The notes below the pieces were generated by a model. It searched no databases, had not been told where the DNA came from, and worked only from the letters and a program-made list of their open reading frames with translations. Made by a program: the position numbers and the translations under genes. 64,000 bases of DNA, taken from NCBI GenBank assembly GCA_902494515.1, contig CABUTS010000002.1, positions 1 through 64,000 on the forward strand, in the 5' to 3' direction. This document shows, in pieces, positions 1 to 8,598 of the stretch. How positions within the stretch are numbered: position 1 is the stretch's first letter; every line of letters starts with the position of its first letter. This stretch comes from an uncultured Muribaculaceae bacterium. Lineage in GTDB: Bacteria; Bacteroidota; Bacteroidia; Bacteroidales; Muribaculaceae.

Positions 1-32
1 CGTGCCACACCTTATTATATAAGGGTGGCACG
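1..32. repeat. Near-perfect inverted repeat at the window edge
   Basis: The arms CGTGCCAC and GTGGCACG enclose a second nested pair, CCTTAT and ATAAGG, so almost the whole 32 bases can fold into one hairpin. It lies 25 bases past the traK stop codon in the direction of transcription. No T-run is visible inside the window, so it may be a processing or attenuation hairpin between traK and the next gene, or the tip of a small mobile sequence. Confidence 0.55.
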
Positions 33-57
33 AGATTTTGAATTTTCTGTTTTATAC

Positions 58-693
58 TCATTGGGATAAGGTTCGTTTTGTGGTTATCAAGTCTTTGTTT
101 TCCAAAATCGTCAGACCCTCGATCATGAAGCCGTTGGGGTTGTCGTCGGAGCGACCTGTGTTCACCAGACGGCAATTCGTGATAAGCGACCTTTCGGTCA
201 CATTACTCTGGCGGATAATCATCTGCCGGGCATAGGTTCTGACCTGATAGGGGTAGTCGTTGAAATCGGCGACAATACTGTCCACCTGAAGCACCTGCGT
301 TATGTTTCCGGCAATTATGCGGTTGTAGTAACCTTTCTCCACATAGTCGGAGTAGTAGTTGTAGGCGCTTCGGTCGGCGAGCGACAGGGCGCGGTTGATG
401 TTGTGTTCAATCGCCGATTTGTCGGGCGACAGGGTGAAGAACAGCTCATGAAAGCGGCGCACGTGTTCCCGTGCCTCCGCCGGGCGGTTCTGCTCCATAT
501 CCTGCGACAAGGCGAGCATCAGGCTCTTGCCGTTGTCAAGGACATAGATTTTCTCTCTCTGTTTTTCGGCGAAGTTCAGCGACAGCACCACGGCGCCGAT
601 TGCGATGAAGGCGCAGAGCGATACCATGACGATGCCGAACAGCCTTATCTGCCGGAAGGAGGTTTCGATGTTTTTTAATGACTTAAATTCCAT
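58..693 (-). CDS. traK: Conjugative transposon protein TraK (VirB8-like)
   Basis: This 211-residue protein matches TraK of CTnDOT-type elements, a VirB8-like part of the mating-pair channel. A short cytoplasmic N-terminus is followed by one membrane segment at about residues 17-40 (contains VMVSLCAFIAIGAVV), then a periplasmic domain with the aromatic run NYYSDYVEKGYYN near residue 112. Length agrees with the family. It follows traJ by 7 bases, so the two are surely co-transcribed. It is the last tra gene inside the window; traL and later genes would lie to the left. The bitopic topology is seen in the sequence; its role as a channel bridge is family knowledge. Confidence 0.92.
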   Translation of the reverse strand: MEFKSLKNIETSFRQIRLFGIVMVSLCAFIAIGAVVLSLNFAEKQREKIYVLDNGKSLMLALSQDMEQNRPAEAREHVRRFHELFFTLSPDKSAIEHNINRALSLADRSAYNYYSDYVEKGYYNRIIAGNITQVLQVDSIVADFNDYPYQVRTYARQMIIRQSNVTERSLITNCRLVNTGRSDDNPNGFMIEGLTILENKDLITTKRTLSQ

Positions 694-700
694 TTGAATA

Positions 701-1711
701 CTATTTTAAGAGTTTGCCGGCTCGACCTGCCACATTCCCAGCCACGCCTCCGGCGATGCTACCGGCCCATGAGCCTCCGGTCATGGCGGTGTTGTTGATT
801 GAGCGGTTGTAGCTGCCCATGCCTCCGGCCTGAATAATCCAGCCTGCGACGGTCGGAATCGTGAAGTATCCGATAATGCCGATAATCATGAAAATCGTGT
901 AAGCTGTGTTGCTCCCGTCGAGGTCAACATTCGGATTATTAGTCAGTTCCGAAATGTCGTTTTGGAGCATCAGGACTTGGATTTTGGCAAGGATTGTGGA
1001 GAACAAATCAGCCACAGGCAACCATAGATATGTCTGAATGTATCGGCATATCCACTGGACAAGGGTGTTCTGGAAACCATCCCAGACGGATATGGCAAAC
1101 GCTATCGGTCCCAATATCGCCAGCACTATCAGGAAGAATGTCCTTATCGTGTCGATTGTCAGGGAGGCCGCCTGAAAGAGCATCTCCAACAGTTCGCGAA
1201 AGAAATTCTGGATTGCCTTCTTGACCTTATACATACCTCTCTCGATATACATTCCGGCGGCGGTGCCAATCTCTGTCACACCGAGTTCATCAATCTGACG
1301 GTCAAACTCGGCATCGTCAACGAGATAAGCGGTGGACGGGTCGTTCATCATCTGTTCGTATTCCAGCCTGTCCTTTTCCTCCCGGTATTTCTGCATGTCG
1401 AGCGTCTGACCCTCCAGCATCGAGGCCGTTCCCTGCACAATCGGCGACATAACGGAGTTGATGGTGCCAAGCACCACCGAGGGGAAGAACATTATACAGA
1501 AACCTATCACGAAGGGACGGAGCAGCGGAAACACATCAATCGGTTCGGCCCTCGCCAGCGACTGCCAGATGCGGTAAGCCACATAGAACAGGGCGCCGAG
1601 ACCGGCTATGCCCTGGGCCACTCCAGCCATGTCGCCGCACAGAGGCATCATCTCATCGTAGAGCGACCGGAGTATGGAGTGGAGATTTGAGAAATCTATC
1701 GCGCAGAGCAT
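701..1711 (-). CDS. traJ: Conjugative transposon protein TraJ (VirB6-like)
   Basis: TraJ is the polytopic inner-membrane channel protein of Bacteroidota conjugation systems, analogous to VirB6. The 336 residues hold several hydrophobic segments (about 35-50, 68-90, 175-215, 270-295), a central charged stretch rich in Glu and Asp, and a Gly/Ala-rich C-terminus (SWAGSIAGGVAGNVAGRAG) typical of the family. It starts 3 bases after the traI stop and ends 7 bases before traK, which shows tight operon coupling. Nothing is truncated. Function is assigned from family membership and gene order. Confidence 0.92.
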   Translation of the reverse strand: MLCAIDFSNLHSILRSLYDEMMPLCGDMAGVAQGIAGLGALFYVAYRIWQSLARAEPIDVFPLLRPFVIGFCIMFFPSVVLGTINSVMSPIVQGTASMLEGQTLDMQKYREEKDRLEYEQMMNDPSTAYLVDDAEFDRQIDELGVTEIGTAAGMYIERGMYKVKKAIQNFFRELLEMLFQAASLTIDTIRTFFLIVLAILGPIAFAISVWDGFQNTLVQWICRYIQTYLWLPVADLFSTILAKIQVLMLQNDISELTNNPNVDLDGSNTAYTIFMIIGIIGYFTIPTVAGWIIQAGGMGSYNRSINNTAMTGGSWAGSIAGGVAGNVAGRAGKLLK

Positions 1712-1714
1712 GGC

Positions 1715-2353
1715 TTACCAGTATTTTTCAGAGCCGTCACCGTAGAGGCTCACGACCCTCTGGGTGTCCGCCTTCTTCTTGGCACGGAGATACGACACCG
1801 AGATGTTCTTGTTTGTGAAATACGCCGTCAGGTTCTTCAGACGCTTCATCTCCTTGTGGCAACTGTCCACGATGTCCATGCGATCCTTGTCGGTCATGCT
1901 GAGCGTCGTGATGTTGACTACCTGTTTCAAGTCGCCGAGTACGCCATTGGCTTCTTCGAGGATACGAGTGTAGCCGGAGGCGATTGCCGATAGTTCGGCG
2001 CTCGTGAAATTGGGGTCAGTCAGCATCTTCTTGAAATTGTTTACGTAGTAACCGGATATATCGCCCAGCATCAGGACTGTCTGCTGTACCTTTCGGGCGT
2101 CACGGACAAGGTTGTTCACCGATTGCAGGGCATCGTAATATTTCTTTGCCTGCTGGTAAATCTTGACCGTCTCCTTGAAGTTGTTGATCATATTTTGGGC
2201 GGTCGTTGATTCCTGCACGAGTGATTTTGAGGAATTTACGATGCTCTGGGCGATGTTCGACGGGTCTATGACCGTCCATTGGGCGTTTGCCCTGCCCGTG
2301 CCTAACAAAAGGCACAGGGCGATAAGGGGAAATAGATATTTCAGTTGTCTCAT
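1715..2353 (-). CDS. traI: Conjugative transposon protein TraI (DUF4141)
   Basis: A DUF4141 family protein, the TraI position of the CTnDOT tra operon. The chosen ATG gives 212 residues that open with a clear Sec signal peptide (MRQLKYLFPLIALCLLLG, cleavage after ANA). The mature part begins with VIDPSNIAQSIVNSS and is largely helical, with the family stretch NFKETVKIYQQAKKYYDAL, predicted coiled coil. An in-frame ATG nine codons upstream (2380) would only add a charged N-terminus before the signal, so the later start is preferred. It probably acts in the periplasm as a VirB5-like or channel-assembly factor; that analogy is inference. It lies 3 bases upstream of traJ. Confidence 0.88.
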   Translation of the reverse strand: MRQLKYLFPLIALCLLLGTGRANAQWTVIDPSNIAQSIVNSSKSLVQESTTAQNMINNFKETVKIYQQAKKYYDALQSVNNLVRDARKVQQTVLMLGDISGYYVNNFKKMLTDPNFTSAELSAIASGYTRILEEANGVLGDLKQVVNITTLSMTDKDRMDIVDSCHKEMKRLKNLTAYFTNKNISVSYLRAKKKADTQRVVSLYGDGSEKYW

Positions 2354-2406
2354 TTTTGTTTTGGATTTTTGCTTTGGCAAATGCCATTGCGGTTAGTGGT
2401 TGTATT

Positions 2407-2766
2407 TTACTCGGTGAGGTGCATTGAATAATCTTCAAAAGAGCCGTCTTTTCTCTTGTAGGAATCACTCGGATAGACTGTGAGGAACAATCCGTCCGGG
2501 TCAGGCAGGAGTTCTGTCCGTAATCCGCCTTTGAAAAAGTGAAATACATCGTTCTCCCTGTCGTAGTGGAGAGGATACATTTCCGGTTTCTCTACAAAGT
2601 CGGAGTCATAGTCAGCTCCGAAAAAGATAAAGAAGCGGCCTCCATGTTCCGATATTTCAATATCGTGAGGCGCGCCCTCACAGCTTTCCCATTCACCGAG
2701 AAGCTGAAAGCGCGGGTCGGCAATCAGCCGACCTTTGGCTTGAAGGGTCATTTCTATTTCAGTCAT
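2407..2766 (-). CDS. DUF3876 family ICE protein
   Basis: A 119-residue soluble protein with the DUF3876 look: GEWESCEGAPHDIEI near the start, then alternating beta-strand-like stretches (GGRFFIFFGADYD, YPLHYDRENDVFHFF, TELLPDPDGLFLTVYPSD). It has no signal peptide or membrane helix. The ORF is open upstream, but the ATG at 2766 begins the conserved part, and an earlier start would run through the neighbouring membrane gene. DUF3876 genes habitually sit between traG and traI in these elements, as here. Its biochemical role is unknown. Confidence 0.75.
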   Translation of the reverse strand: MTEIEMTLQAKGRLIADPRFQLLGEWESCEGAPHDIEISEHGGRFFIFFGADYDSDFVEKPEMYPLHYDRENDVFHFFKGGLRTELLPDPDGLFLTVYPSDSYKRKDGSFEDYSMHLTE

Positions 2767-2777
2767 ATTTTTTATGG

Positions 2778-2912
2778 TTATCTGATTTTGGAGGCCATGC
2801 CTCCGATTATTTTTATTCCGGCATAGAGCAGGAGCAACGGGGCGGCGATAATTGCGGAAAGTCCGATGAAGAGTCCGGCAAGTATCACCCACAGCACATA
2901 GAGAACTTTCAT
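2778..2912 (-). CDS. Small ICE membrane protein, 44 residues
   Basis: This short gene starts with an ATG that overlaps the stop codon of the preceding 62-residue gene by four bases (ATGA at 2909-2912), strong evidence for translational coupling. The product is almost entirely hydrophobic (VLYVLWVILAGLFIGLSAII, then APLLLLYAGIKII) and ends with a basic tail, ASKIR, so it should span the membrane once or twice. No family is recognised. Its place between traG and DUF3876 suggests an accessory part of the conjugation channel. Confidence 0.65.
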   Translation of the reverse strand: MKVLYVLWVILAGLFIGLSAIIAAPLLLLYAGIKIIGGMASKIR

Positions 2913-3097
2913 AGCGGCAGCCATTGAGTCAGATGATTGTAGATATTGCCGGCAATCTCCATTATGAATGGCTTTGCATACTGCACCGCCTTGAAAGTCG
3001 CCACGAATACTGCGGACAGCACCGCTATTCCGATGAGAAAGAGTATTGTGACGGTCAGCACTCCGAGTATCGGGTGGAACACTTTGGGTATTTTCAT
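2909..3097 (-). CDS. Small ICE membrane protein, 62 residues
   Basis: This gene overlaps the traG stop by four bases (3094-3097) and the next small gene by four bases (2909-2912), so three genes are coupled in a row. The product has a basic N-terminus (MKIPKVFHP) and one long membrane segment (ILGVLTVTILFLIGIAVLSA) followed by an amphipathic stretch. No known domain is recognised. It is likely an inner-membrane accessory of the transfer apparatus; that is inferred from position only. Confidence 0.7.
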   Translation of the reverse strand: MKIPKVFHPILGVLTVTILFLIGIAVLSAVFVATFKAVQYAKPFIMEIAGNIYNHLTQWLPL

Positions 3098-5601
3098 GTG
3101 GCACCCTCCCTTCTCTCGTTGGCGAGCATTTTTATTGCAGCCTCTGTGTCGCCGCCGAGTTGAGCTGCCTTGCTCAGTACCTGCACTTTCTCCGTTTCCT
3201 CAGTCGTATAGCATAAATATTCTTCCAAACTGACCTCCGTGACATATACCGCCGACTGCGTTCCGCCCAACCCGATCCACACCTCCTTGTAGTTGCGGCC
3301 GGGGTTATTCGCCATGTTGATACTGAGTATCTGCGCCTTTTCCTTATCGGTCAGACCGAGCAACTCCTGTATCTGGTCAAAGCGGTTCATATACTTTCTC
3401 TGGTCGAGAAGTATCTTGCAGTCGGAGTTGTTGATGATGGTCTCTTTCACAATTGGACTGGAGATTATATCGTCAACCTCCTGCGTAACCACCACGGCCT
3501 CACCGAAATATTTGCGCACCGTCTTGAACATATAGCGCATATATTCAGCCATGTTAGCGGTCGAAAGTGCCTTCCATGCTTCCTCGCAGATAAGTACTTT
3601 GCGGATACCTTTGAGCCTTCGCATCTTGTTGATGAAAGCCTCCATGATGATAATCGTTACCACAGGGAAAAGGTCTTTATTGTCGCGGATAGCATCAATT
3701 TCAAAGACTACAAACCGCTTGTTGAGCAGGTCGATATTCTCTTTGGAATTGAGCAGGAAGTCGAAACGACCGGCGTGATAATACTGGCGCAGCGTAGTCA
3801 GGAAATTATCTATATCGAAGTCCTGTTTGTAGATGGGGATAGGGCGCTGTGCCATTTCAGCACGGTATTCATCACGCATAAACTCATAGAAAGAGTTGAA
3901 GCAGGGAACAATATCAGGGTCGTTTCTCATCTTGTCAAGGAACATCGACAACGCCGAGCCAAGTTCTCCCGATTCAGTCTTAGTAACCCTGTCATCCTCC
4001 GATTTCCAAAGAGTGAGAAGCAGCGTCTTGATGCTGTCCTTTTTCTCCACATCGAAAACACCGTCGTCGGTGAAAAACGGATTAAAGGAGATGGGCTTTT
4101 CCTCGGAATAGGTGTAATAGATGCCATCCTCGCCGTGGGTACGGTTATGAATAAGGTTACAGAGACCTTCGTAGGAGTTGCCGGTGTCAATCAGCAGCAC
4201 ATGGGAGCCTTGCTCATAATATTGGCGCACCAAGTGATTGGTGAAGAACGATTTACCGGAGCCTGATGGCCCAAGTATGAACTTGTTGCGGTTGGTAGTG
4301 ATACCGCGTTTCATCGGCTCGTCCGATATGTCGAGGTGTATCGGCTTACCTGTCAGTCTATCAACCATCTTGATTCCGAAGGGAGAAAGACTGCTTCTGT
4401 AATTTGTCTCGGCAGTGAAGAAACAGGCGGCAGGCTCTATGAAAGTATAGAAACTTTCTTCGGCAGGGAAATCAGCCTCGTTGCCGGGCATCGCCGACCA
4501 GAACAGCGTCGGGCAGTCGATGGTATTGTGCCGTGGCATACACCCCATTGTAGCCAACTGACCGCCGACATCGTTCTTGATGCGCCGCAGTTCCTCGGCA
4601 TCATCGCTCCACGCCATGACATTGAAGTGGGCCCGTACTGAGGTCAGTCCGTAGGAATGTGCCTCGTTGAGATAGCGGTCAATCCACTCTTTATTTATAG
4701 CGTTAGAGCGTGAGTAGCGGCTCAACGAGTTCATATTGCGGGCAGTCTTCTCGAACTTCGCCAAGTTCTCGTCGTGGTCGTCAATCAGGATATACTGGTT
4801 GTAGATATGGTTGCAGGGCAACAGCAATCCGACTGGAGAGGCGAAACTCAACCTGCAATCCGAGCGGTCAGTCGATAGACGCTCATATCGGTTGTCGGTG
4901 CTGACCTTTGCGGGCAGATCTTCCGTGTCTGACAGTGTATGCAGACAAAGCATTTTATCGCCTATTCTCATCTGTTGGGCAGAGAGGTCTATGTCCTCCA
5001 AGCAAGTAACATCCTCCATTGAGAGCGAAATATACTTTTCAATCAGTCCTGACTCTTTTTCAGTGCCGACAAGTTCATCGTCGGAAAGACGGCGCAGCTT
5101 GATATATCCTGTGTCGTTGATGATACGCTCGAACTGTTCCACCGATTCCATGAACTTGACAACCATCTCGTGATTCAGTTCTTTCGGTGTCAGGCGACCC
5201 CGGCAGAGCGTCGAGAAGTTGCTCCGCTGACGCGCCCTTTCCTTCGTGGTCTTTGTCAGGAACAGGTAGCACTTGTGAGCGAGGTACGGACGCTCGTTGA
5301 AATGGCGTTCAAAAGAACGGTCGAGGAACGAAAGGTTATCCTTCTGTAAATCCGGACGGTATTTCTCGCTGACAAACCAGTCCTGCTTGTGGAGCACCGA
5401 GAAGTGAGGTAATACCTTGATTGCCTTACACCATGCTCCGTGCATTGCCTCATATTCGGCAGATGTTACCGTGAATAGTTCCGGCAGGCTGACCTCAAAG
5501 GCGACTGTAATGTCGGCGTCTTTACTGATTATGCAGCCATGCTCCACCGCCAACAGGGGCAGTTTCGACTCCAGCGTCGTGGCTTTAAGTGTATTTTTCA
5601 T
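3094..5601 (-). CDS. traG: Conjugation ATPase TraG (VirB4-like)
   Basis: TraG is the VirB4-type ATPase that powers assembly of the mating channel. The 835 residues match the usual length. The N-terminal half is the VirB4 assembly domain; the Walker A motif GPSGSGKS lies near residue 446 and the Walker B region (KVLICEEAWKAL) near residue 650, followed by the VVVTQEVDDI stretch typical of VirB4/TrwK proteins. It shares four-base overlaps with traF upstream and with the 62-residue membrane gene downstream. This is the best conserved marker of the transfer module. Confidence 0.95.
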   Translation of the reverse strand: MKNTLKATTLESKLPLLAVEHGCIISKDADITVAFEVSLPELFTVTSAEYEAMHGAWCKAIKVLPHFSVLHKQDWFVSEKYRPDLQKDNLSFLDRSFERHFNERPYLAHKCYLFLTKTTKERARQRSNFSTLCRGRLTPKELNHEMVVKFMESVEQFERIINDTGYIKLRRLSDDELVGTEKESGLIEKYISLSMEDVTCLEDIDLSAQQMRIGDKMLCLHTLSDTEDLPAKVSTDNRYERLSTDRSDCRLSFASPVGLLLPCNHIYNQYILIDDHDENLAKFEKTARNMNSLSRYSRSNAINKEWIDRYLNEAHSYGLTSVRAHFNVMAWSDDAEELRRIKNDVGGQLATMGCMPRHNTIDCPTLFWSAMPGNEADFPAEESFYTFIEPAACFFTAETNYRSSLSPFGIKMVDRLTGKPIHLDISDEPMKRGITTNRNKFILGPSGSGKSFFTNHLVRQYYEQGSHVLLIDTGNSYEGLCNLIHNRTHGEDGIYYTYSEEKPISFNPFFTDDGVFDVEKKDSIKTLLLTLWKSEDDRVTKTESGELGSALSMFLDKMRNDPDIVPCFNSFYEFMRDEYRAEMAQRPIPIYKQDFDIDNFLTTLRQYYHAGRFDFLLNSKENIDLLNKRFVVFEIDAIRDNKDLFPVVTIIIMEAFINKMRRLKGIRKVLICEEAWKALSTANMAEYMRYMFKTVRKYFGEAVVVTQEVDDIISSPIVKETIINNSDCKILLDQRKYMNRFDQIQELLGLTDKEKAQILSINMANNPGRNYKEVWIGLGGTQSAVYVTEVSLEEYLCYTTEETEKVQVLSKAAQLGGDTEAAIKMLANERREGAT

Positions 5602-5918
5602 TTCTTCTTATATCTGATTAGGCGGTTGAGGCGCAGACGGTTGATGATATAGCGGGGATGGTATTTTACCGCCGAGAGTTTCATCAAACCGTGTTCGCCA
5701 TATTTGGCGTTAAGATGGAAGGTGAGCCAGACAAGGGCTGAGGCGGCAGTTACGCCGAATCCGATGCAGATCCATTGCGATATGCCTGCGATATACATGA
5801 TGACGAATACCACGAACAGGGCGAGCAATCCGCCTGCGAAGATGAACAGGTACTGCGCCTTCAGACCCTTGTACTCCACCGACCGTCCTATGCCTTTGTT
5901 GACAGCATACTCGGCCAT
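5598..5918 (-). CDS. traF: Conjugative transposon protein TraF (DUF4133, VirB3-like)
   Basis: A 106-residue DUF4133 protein with two adjacent membrane helices (about residues 25-45 and 48-68) and a basic C-terminal tail (YIINRLRLNRLIRYKKK). This is the size and layout of VirB3-like channel proteins, which in other systems sit next to, and sometimes fuse to, the VirB4 ATPase. Here the stop codon overlaps the traG start by four bases. Gene order traE-traF-traG is as in CTnDOT. Confidence 0.9.
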   Translation of the reverse strand: MAEYAVNKGIGRSVEYKGLKAQYLFIFAGGLLALFVVFVIMYIAGISQWICIGFGVTAASALVWLTFHLNAKYGEHGLMKLSAVKYHPRYIINRLRLNRLIRYKKK

Positions 5919-5930
5919 TGGCTCAGATGA

Positions 5931-6284
5931 TTAAAGGAAGAACGAGCGGAGGATTGTGGCGGCGACAATCAGGAAGATACACGCTCCGAACCATGAAGCG
6001 GCGGTCTTGCTGGTGTCGGGATCGCCCGATGACCATTTGGAATAGACCTTGATGCCACCGATGAGACCCACCACGGCGCCGATGGCATAGATGAGCTTGG
6101 TGCCGGGGTCAAAGTAGCTGGTTACCATAGAGGTCGCCTCGTTGATACCGCTGAGACCGTTACCAGCGGCGTAGGCTCGGATGCCTGTTGCGAGTGCCAT
6201 GACGAAAAGCATGGCGAACTGGAAGCCACGGCTTCCGACGAGTTTACAGATAGTTTTGTTGAGATTCTTGATAGTTATTTTCAT
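5931..6284 (-). CDS. traE: Conjugative transposon protein TraE (DUF4134, VirB2-like)
   Basis: A 117-residue DUF4134 protein. The N-terminus is a long signal-like region ending in IRAYAAG, followed by NGLSGINEATSMVTSYFDPG and two membrane helices (LIYAIGAVVGLIGGIKVY and WFGACIFLIVAATILRSF). This is the arrangement of a processed VirB2-like pilin or channel subunit. It starts 130 bases after the traD-like gene and ends 12 bases before traF. Pilin function is an analogy, not shown by the sequence. Confidence 0.88.
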   Translation of the reverse strand: MKITIKNLNKTICKLVGSRGFQFAMLFVMALATGIRAYAAGNGLSGINEATSMVTSYFDPGTKLIYAIGAVVGLIGGIKVYSKWSSGDPDTSKTAASWFGACIFLIVAATILRSFFL

Positions 6285-6414
6285 GTCTTTGTTTCAGTTT
6301 TTTGAAGCACAGGCAGCCCCCGGCCGCTCCACAGACGGGAGCAGCCCACACTTCGGGTTGATAATTTGGATGTTGGATTTTTGCCCTTTCGGACGTGGAT
6401 TAGTGGTTTGCCGG

Positions 6415-7185
6415 TTATGGAAGCATATCGGCTGGGTTGAAGTCATCCGGATTGTCGACGGGGATATTCACCGACACTGATTTACGGACGATTCTCGTAG
6501 ATCGCGGAATAGAGTTCTTCGCCTCTATTTCAGCTTGGATGCTCATTCGGATGCAGAGATTGACACGGCGGTCTATGTCGTCATTTGCCGACACAAGACG
6601 TTCATAAAGTTGCGTGTCCTTGATTTCAGACAGACATTTTCCGGCCTCGGCCTGCTGTTCGGGTGCCGCATCCCTATCCATAGCAGTATCAAAGGCATTT
6701 TCGAGTTCGTCAAGTGATGCTCCAGATGCTGTCGGGGCTGACGGCCCGGCATCGTCAATGTCGCGTATGTCGGTGTCAAACGCCGCATTGGTTTCAGCAG
6801 ATGACAGAGGCGTGAATTTGCTCTTTTCCTGAGCCTCGGCTTCGTCCTTATCCGGTTTTTCCTCGGCAAATTCAACATCCTTAAGCCTTACATCGCCAAT
6901 CATACCGTTTACCAGAATCGGGAATGTCTCCTTCATAGTGTCGGTAACGGCCTGTATCATCTTGGCTTCAAGACGGTCTATGTCAAAGGAACTGGCACCG
7001 ACACATGATTTATTTTCGGGAATTACCTCCTTTTCCGGCTGCACATCGGCATTGTCTTGAACAACGCTTTTCTCGTCAGTCTTTCGGGAGGACTGTTTCC
7101 CGGCTTTACCGAACACCATAGCCCCGGCAATGACGGCATTGCACAACAGCAACGATCCGACAAAGAATATTTCAAGTCCGGTCAT
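6415..7185 (-). CDS. traD: TraD-like conjugal transfer protein
   Basis: A 256-residue protein in the traD position. It opens with one membrane helix (GLEIFFVGSLLLCNAVIAGA) and continues as an acidic, low-complexity linker (EEKPDKDEAEAQEKSKF) with a C-terminal helical part. The ATG at 7185 overlaps the end of the upstream gene by 14 bases; the open frame extends further upstream but without conserved sequence. The membrane anchor and acidic linker are visible; the assignment to TraD rests on gene order and general resemblance, so the symbol is tentative. Confidence 0.65.
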   Translation of the reverse strand: MTGLEIFFVGSLLLCNAVIAGAMVFGKAGKQSSRKTDEKSVVQDNADVQPEKEVIPENKSCVGASSFDIDRLEAKMIQAVTDTMKETFPILVNGMIGDVRLKDVEFAEEKPDKDEAEAQEKSKFTPLSSAETNAAFDTDIRDIDDAGPSAPTASGASLDELENAFDTAMDRDAAPEQQAEAGKCLSEIKDTQLYERLVSANDDIDRRVNLCIRMSIQAEIEAKNSIPRSTRIVRKSVSVNIPVDNPDDFNPADMLP

Positions 7186-7849
7186 AGACTTCCGGGATAT
7201 TATTGCTGGATTTGACAATATTCCTGATAGTCTCGCCGTGCGTAATGAAATGTTCGGCAAGAAGATTGTCGAGAAAGCCCGTGAACGTATTGCACTCTCC
7301 GGCACCGGCATTAAGGAGCCACATTAAAGTCTTGTGGTATTCCTCGCGGATTGACACTTGCTTCCCGGTAGAGGCCCGAAACATATTCTGCGGATGACGA
7401 AGAAATGTCCTCTTGTATGTGTCCTCCGTAAACACTTGATCGAACACTTTCTCTATGTCGTTGTATGAAAGTCCATTGGCAAGCGGCTTATCTTGGACAG
7501 GGCTGTCATTACTGGTAGGCTGACAAATGTCATCCGGACCCGGTTCAAAATCGGTCATAGACATATCACCGACAGGTTGCGGAGTTGTGTCAAGCCCGAC
7601 AAGATATGCCTCGACGCGCTCCCTGATGTAACTGTCGATAGCTGGCTTTACATCAGATACTAATTTATCCGCCATTTCGGGAATGTCATTTCTGAAACGG
7701 TCAAGTCCTGTAATCATGTCGTCGCTGGCTTTGAGAATGGTTCTGACATCCTCCTTGTCTCTTTTGCAACCGGCAAAGATACAGATGAAGACAACGACAT
7801 TGGCTGCAATCAGCGAGAGAATGAAGATGATGAAGAAAGTATCGCTCAT
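7172..7849 (-). CDS. Membrane-anchored tra protein with DUF3408-like C-terminus
   Basis: 225 residues. An N-terminal membrane helix (FFIIFILSLIAANVVVFICI) is followed by a linker and a C-terminal domain (from about residue 165) that resembles the ribbon-helix-helix part of the two DUF3408 genes next door: YHKTLMWLLNAGAG, then a TGFLDNLLAEHF helix. It overlaps the upstream DUF3408 gene by four bases and traD by 14 bases. It occupies the traC position of the operon. A membrane-tethered DNA-binding or partition-linked role is inference. Confidence 0.65.
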   Translation of the reverse strand: MSDTFFIIFILSLIAANVVVFICIFAGCKRDKEDVRTILKASDDMITGLDRFRNDIPEMADKLVSDVKPAIDSYIRERVEAYLVGLDTTPQPVGDMSMTDFEPGPDDICQPTSNDSPVQDKPLANGLSYNDIEKVFDQVFTEDTYKRTFLRHPQNMFRASTGKQVSIREEYHKTLMWLLNAGAGECNTFTGFLDNLLAEHFITHGETIRNIVKSSNNIPEVYDRT

Positions 7850-8160
7850 AGTGTAACGGTTTTTGAGCCTCGGTCTGTCAGTTCGTTGATGACATCCCTG
7901 TTGGCTACAAGGTGGGAGATTATTATATTGGTGACGTATGCCCCGATTGTCAGGTCGCGGTTGTCGAACAGCGCCACGGTCTTGGCGAGCTTGTTTACCA
8001 GCTCACGGGGTACGAAGATGCCTTTTCTTGCCCCCACGGTGTACGGGGCGAGGTATTCCGCACGGTAGGCTTCCAGTGCGTCCTCATTGGGGAAGTCTGT
8101 GTTGACTTCATCTGTCGCCTTGGCGCATGGCCGAAGGTCACAAAATCTTGGATTACTCAT
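7846..8160 (-). CDS. DUF3408 protein, short paralogue
   Basis: 104 residues. The C-terminal half (GIFVPRELVNKLAKTVALF, then LTIGAYVTNIISHL) has the ribbon-helix-helix form of DUF3408 proteins encoded beside parA in these ICEs. It overlaps the next gene by four bases and follows the larger DUF3408 gene by 14 bases. It probably acts with ParA in DNA positioning or in control of the tra operon; this is inferred from its neighbourhood. Confidence 0.75.
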   Translation of the reverse strand: MSNPRFCDLRPCAKATDEVNTDFPNEDALEAYRAEYLAPYTVGARKGIFVPRELVNKLAKTVALFDNRDLTIGAYVTNIIISHLVANRDVINELTDRGSKTVTL

Positions 8161-8174
8161 GTAATAGTCGATTT

Positions 8175-8594
8175 TTAGAATTGTTTACTTTTTTGATACA
8201 GACTTTGCAATATGGGCGCCACATCCCTGAAATGCTGTGCCAGCACGTTGTGGACATATTGCGCTATGGATAAATCCTCGTTGAACAAAGCCTGAATTTT
8301 CAGAATCTTGTGGCGGAACTCGTTTACCACCATAACCTGACGTCCTTTCTTATTGAAAGCGTCTATCGGACAGTTCTCCACGAAAGTGCGCAGATACTCG
8401 TCCTCTTCTTTTGTGCGGTCGGGAGTTACAGGTTTTCTCGCCAGTTCCTCCCTCTCCATCGGCGACGGGGGTGATTCTGTCGCCGGCTCTTTCCTGGCCT
8501 TGCGGTAGGTCGGCATGGCATCCTCCCGGTATTCATCGAGAAAGTCCTGCGCGTCCTGTGTGTCAAAGCCGCTCGATATGTCCTTCTTCGCCAT
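8175..8594 (-). CDS. DUF3408 protein, TraB-like
   Basis: 139 residues with a charged, Pro/Glu-rich N-terminal half and a C-terminal DUF3408 domain (KGRQVMVVNEFRHKILKIQ, then LSIAQYVHNVLAQHF), predicted ribbon-helix-helix. It follows parA by four bases, the conserved traA-traB pairing of CTnDOT-like elements. It is likely the partner of ParA, comparable to a ParB-like or ParG-like DNA-binding protein; the family role has not been settled. Confidence 0.8.
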   Translation of the reverse strand: MAKKDISSGFDTQDAQDFLDEYREDAMPTYRKARKEPATESPPSPMEREELARKPVTPDRTKEEDEYLRTFVENCPIDAFNKKGRQVMVVNEFRHKILKIQALFNEDLSIAQYVHNVLAQHFRDVAPILQSLYQKSKQF

Positions 8595-8598
8595 AGCC

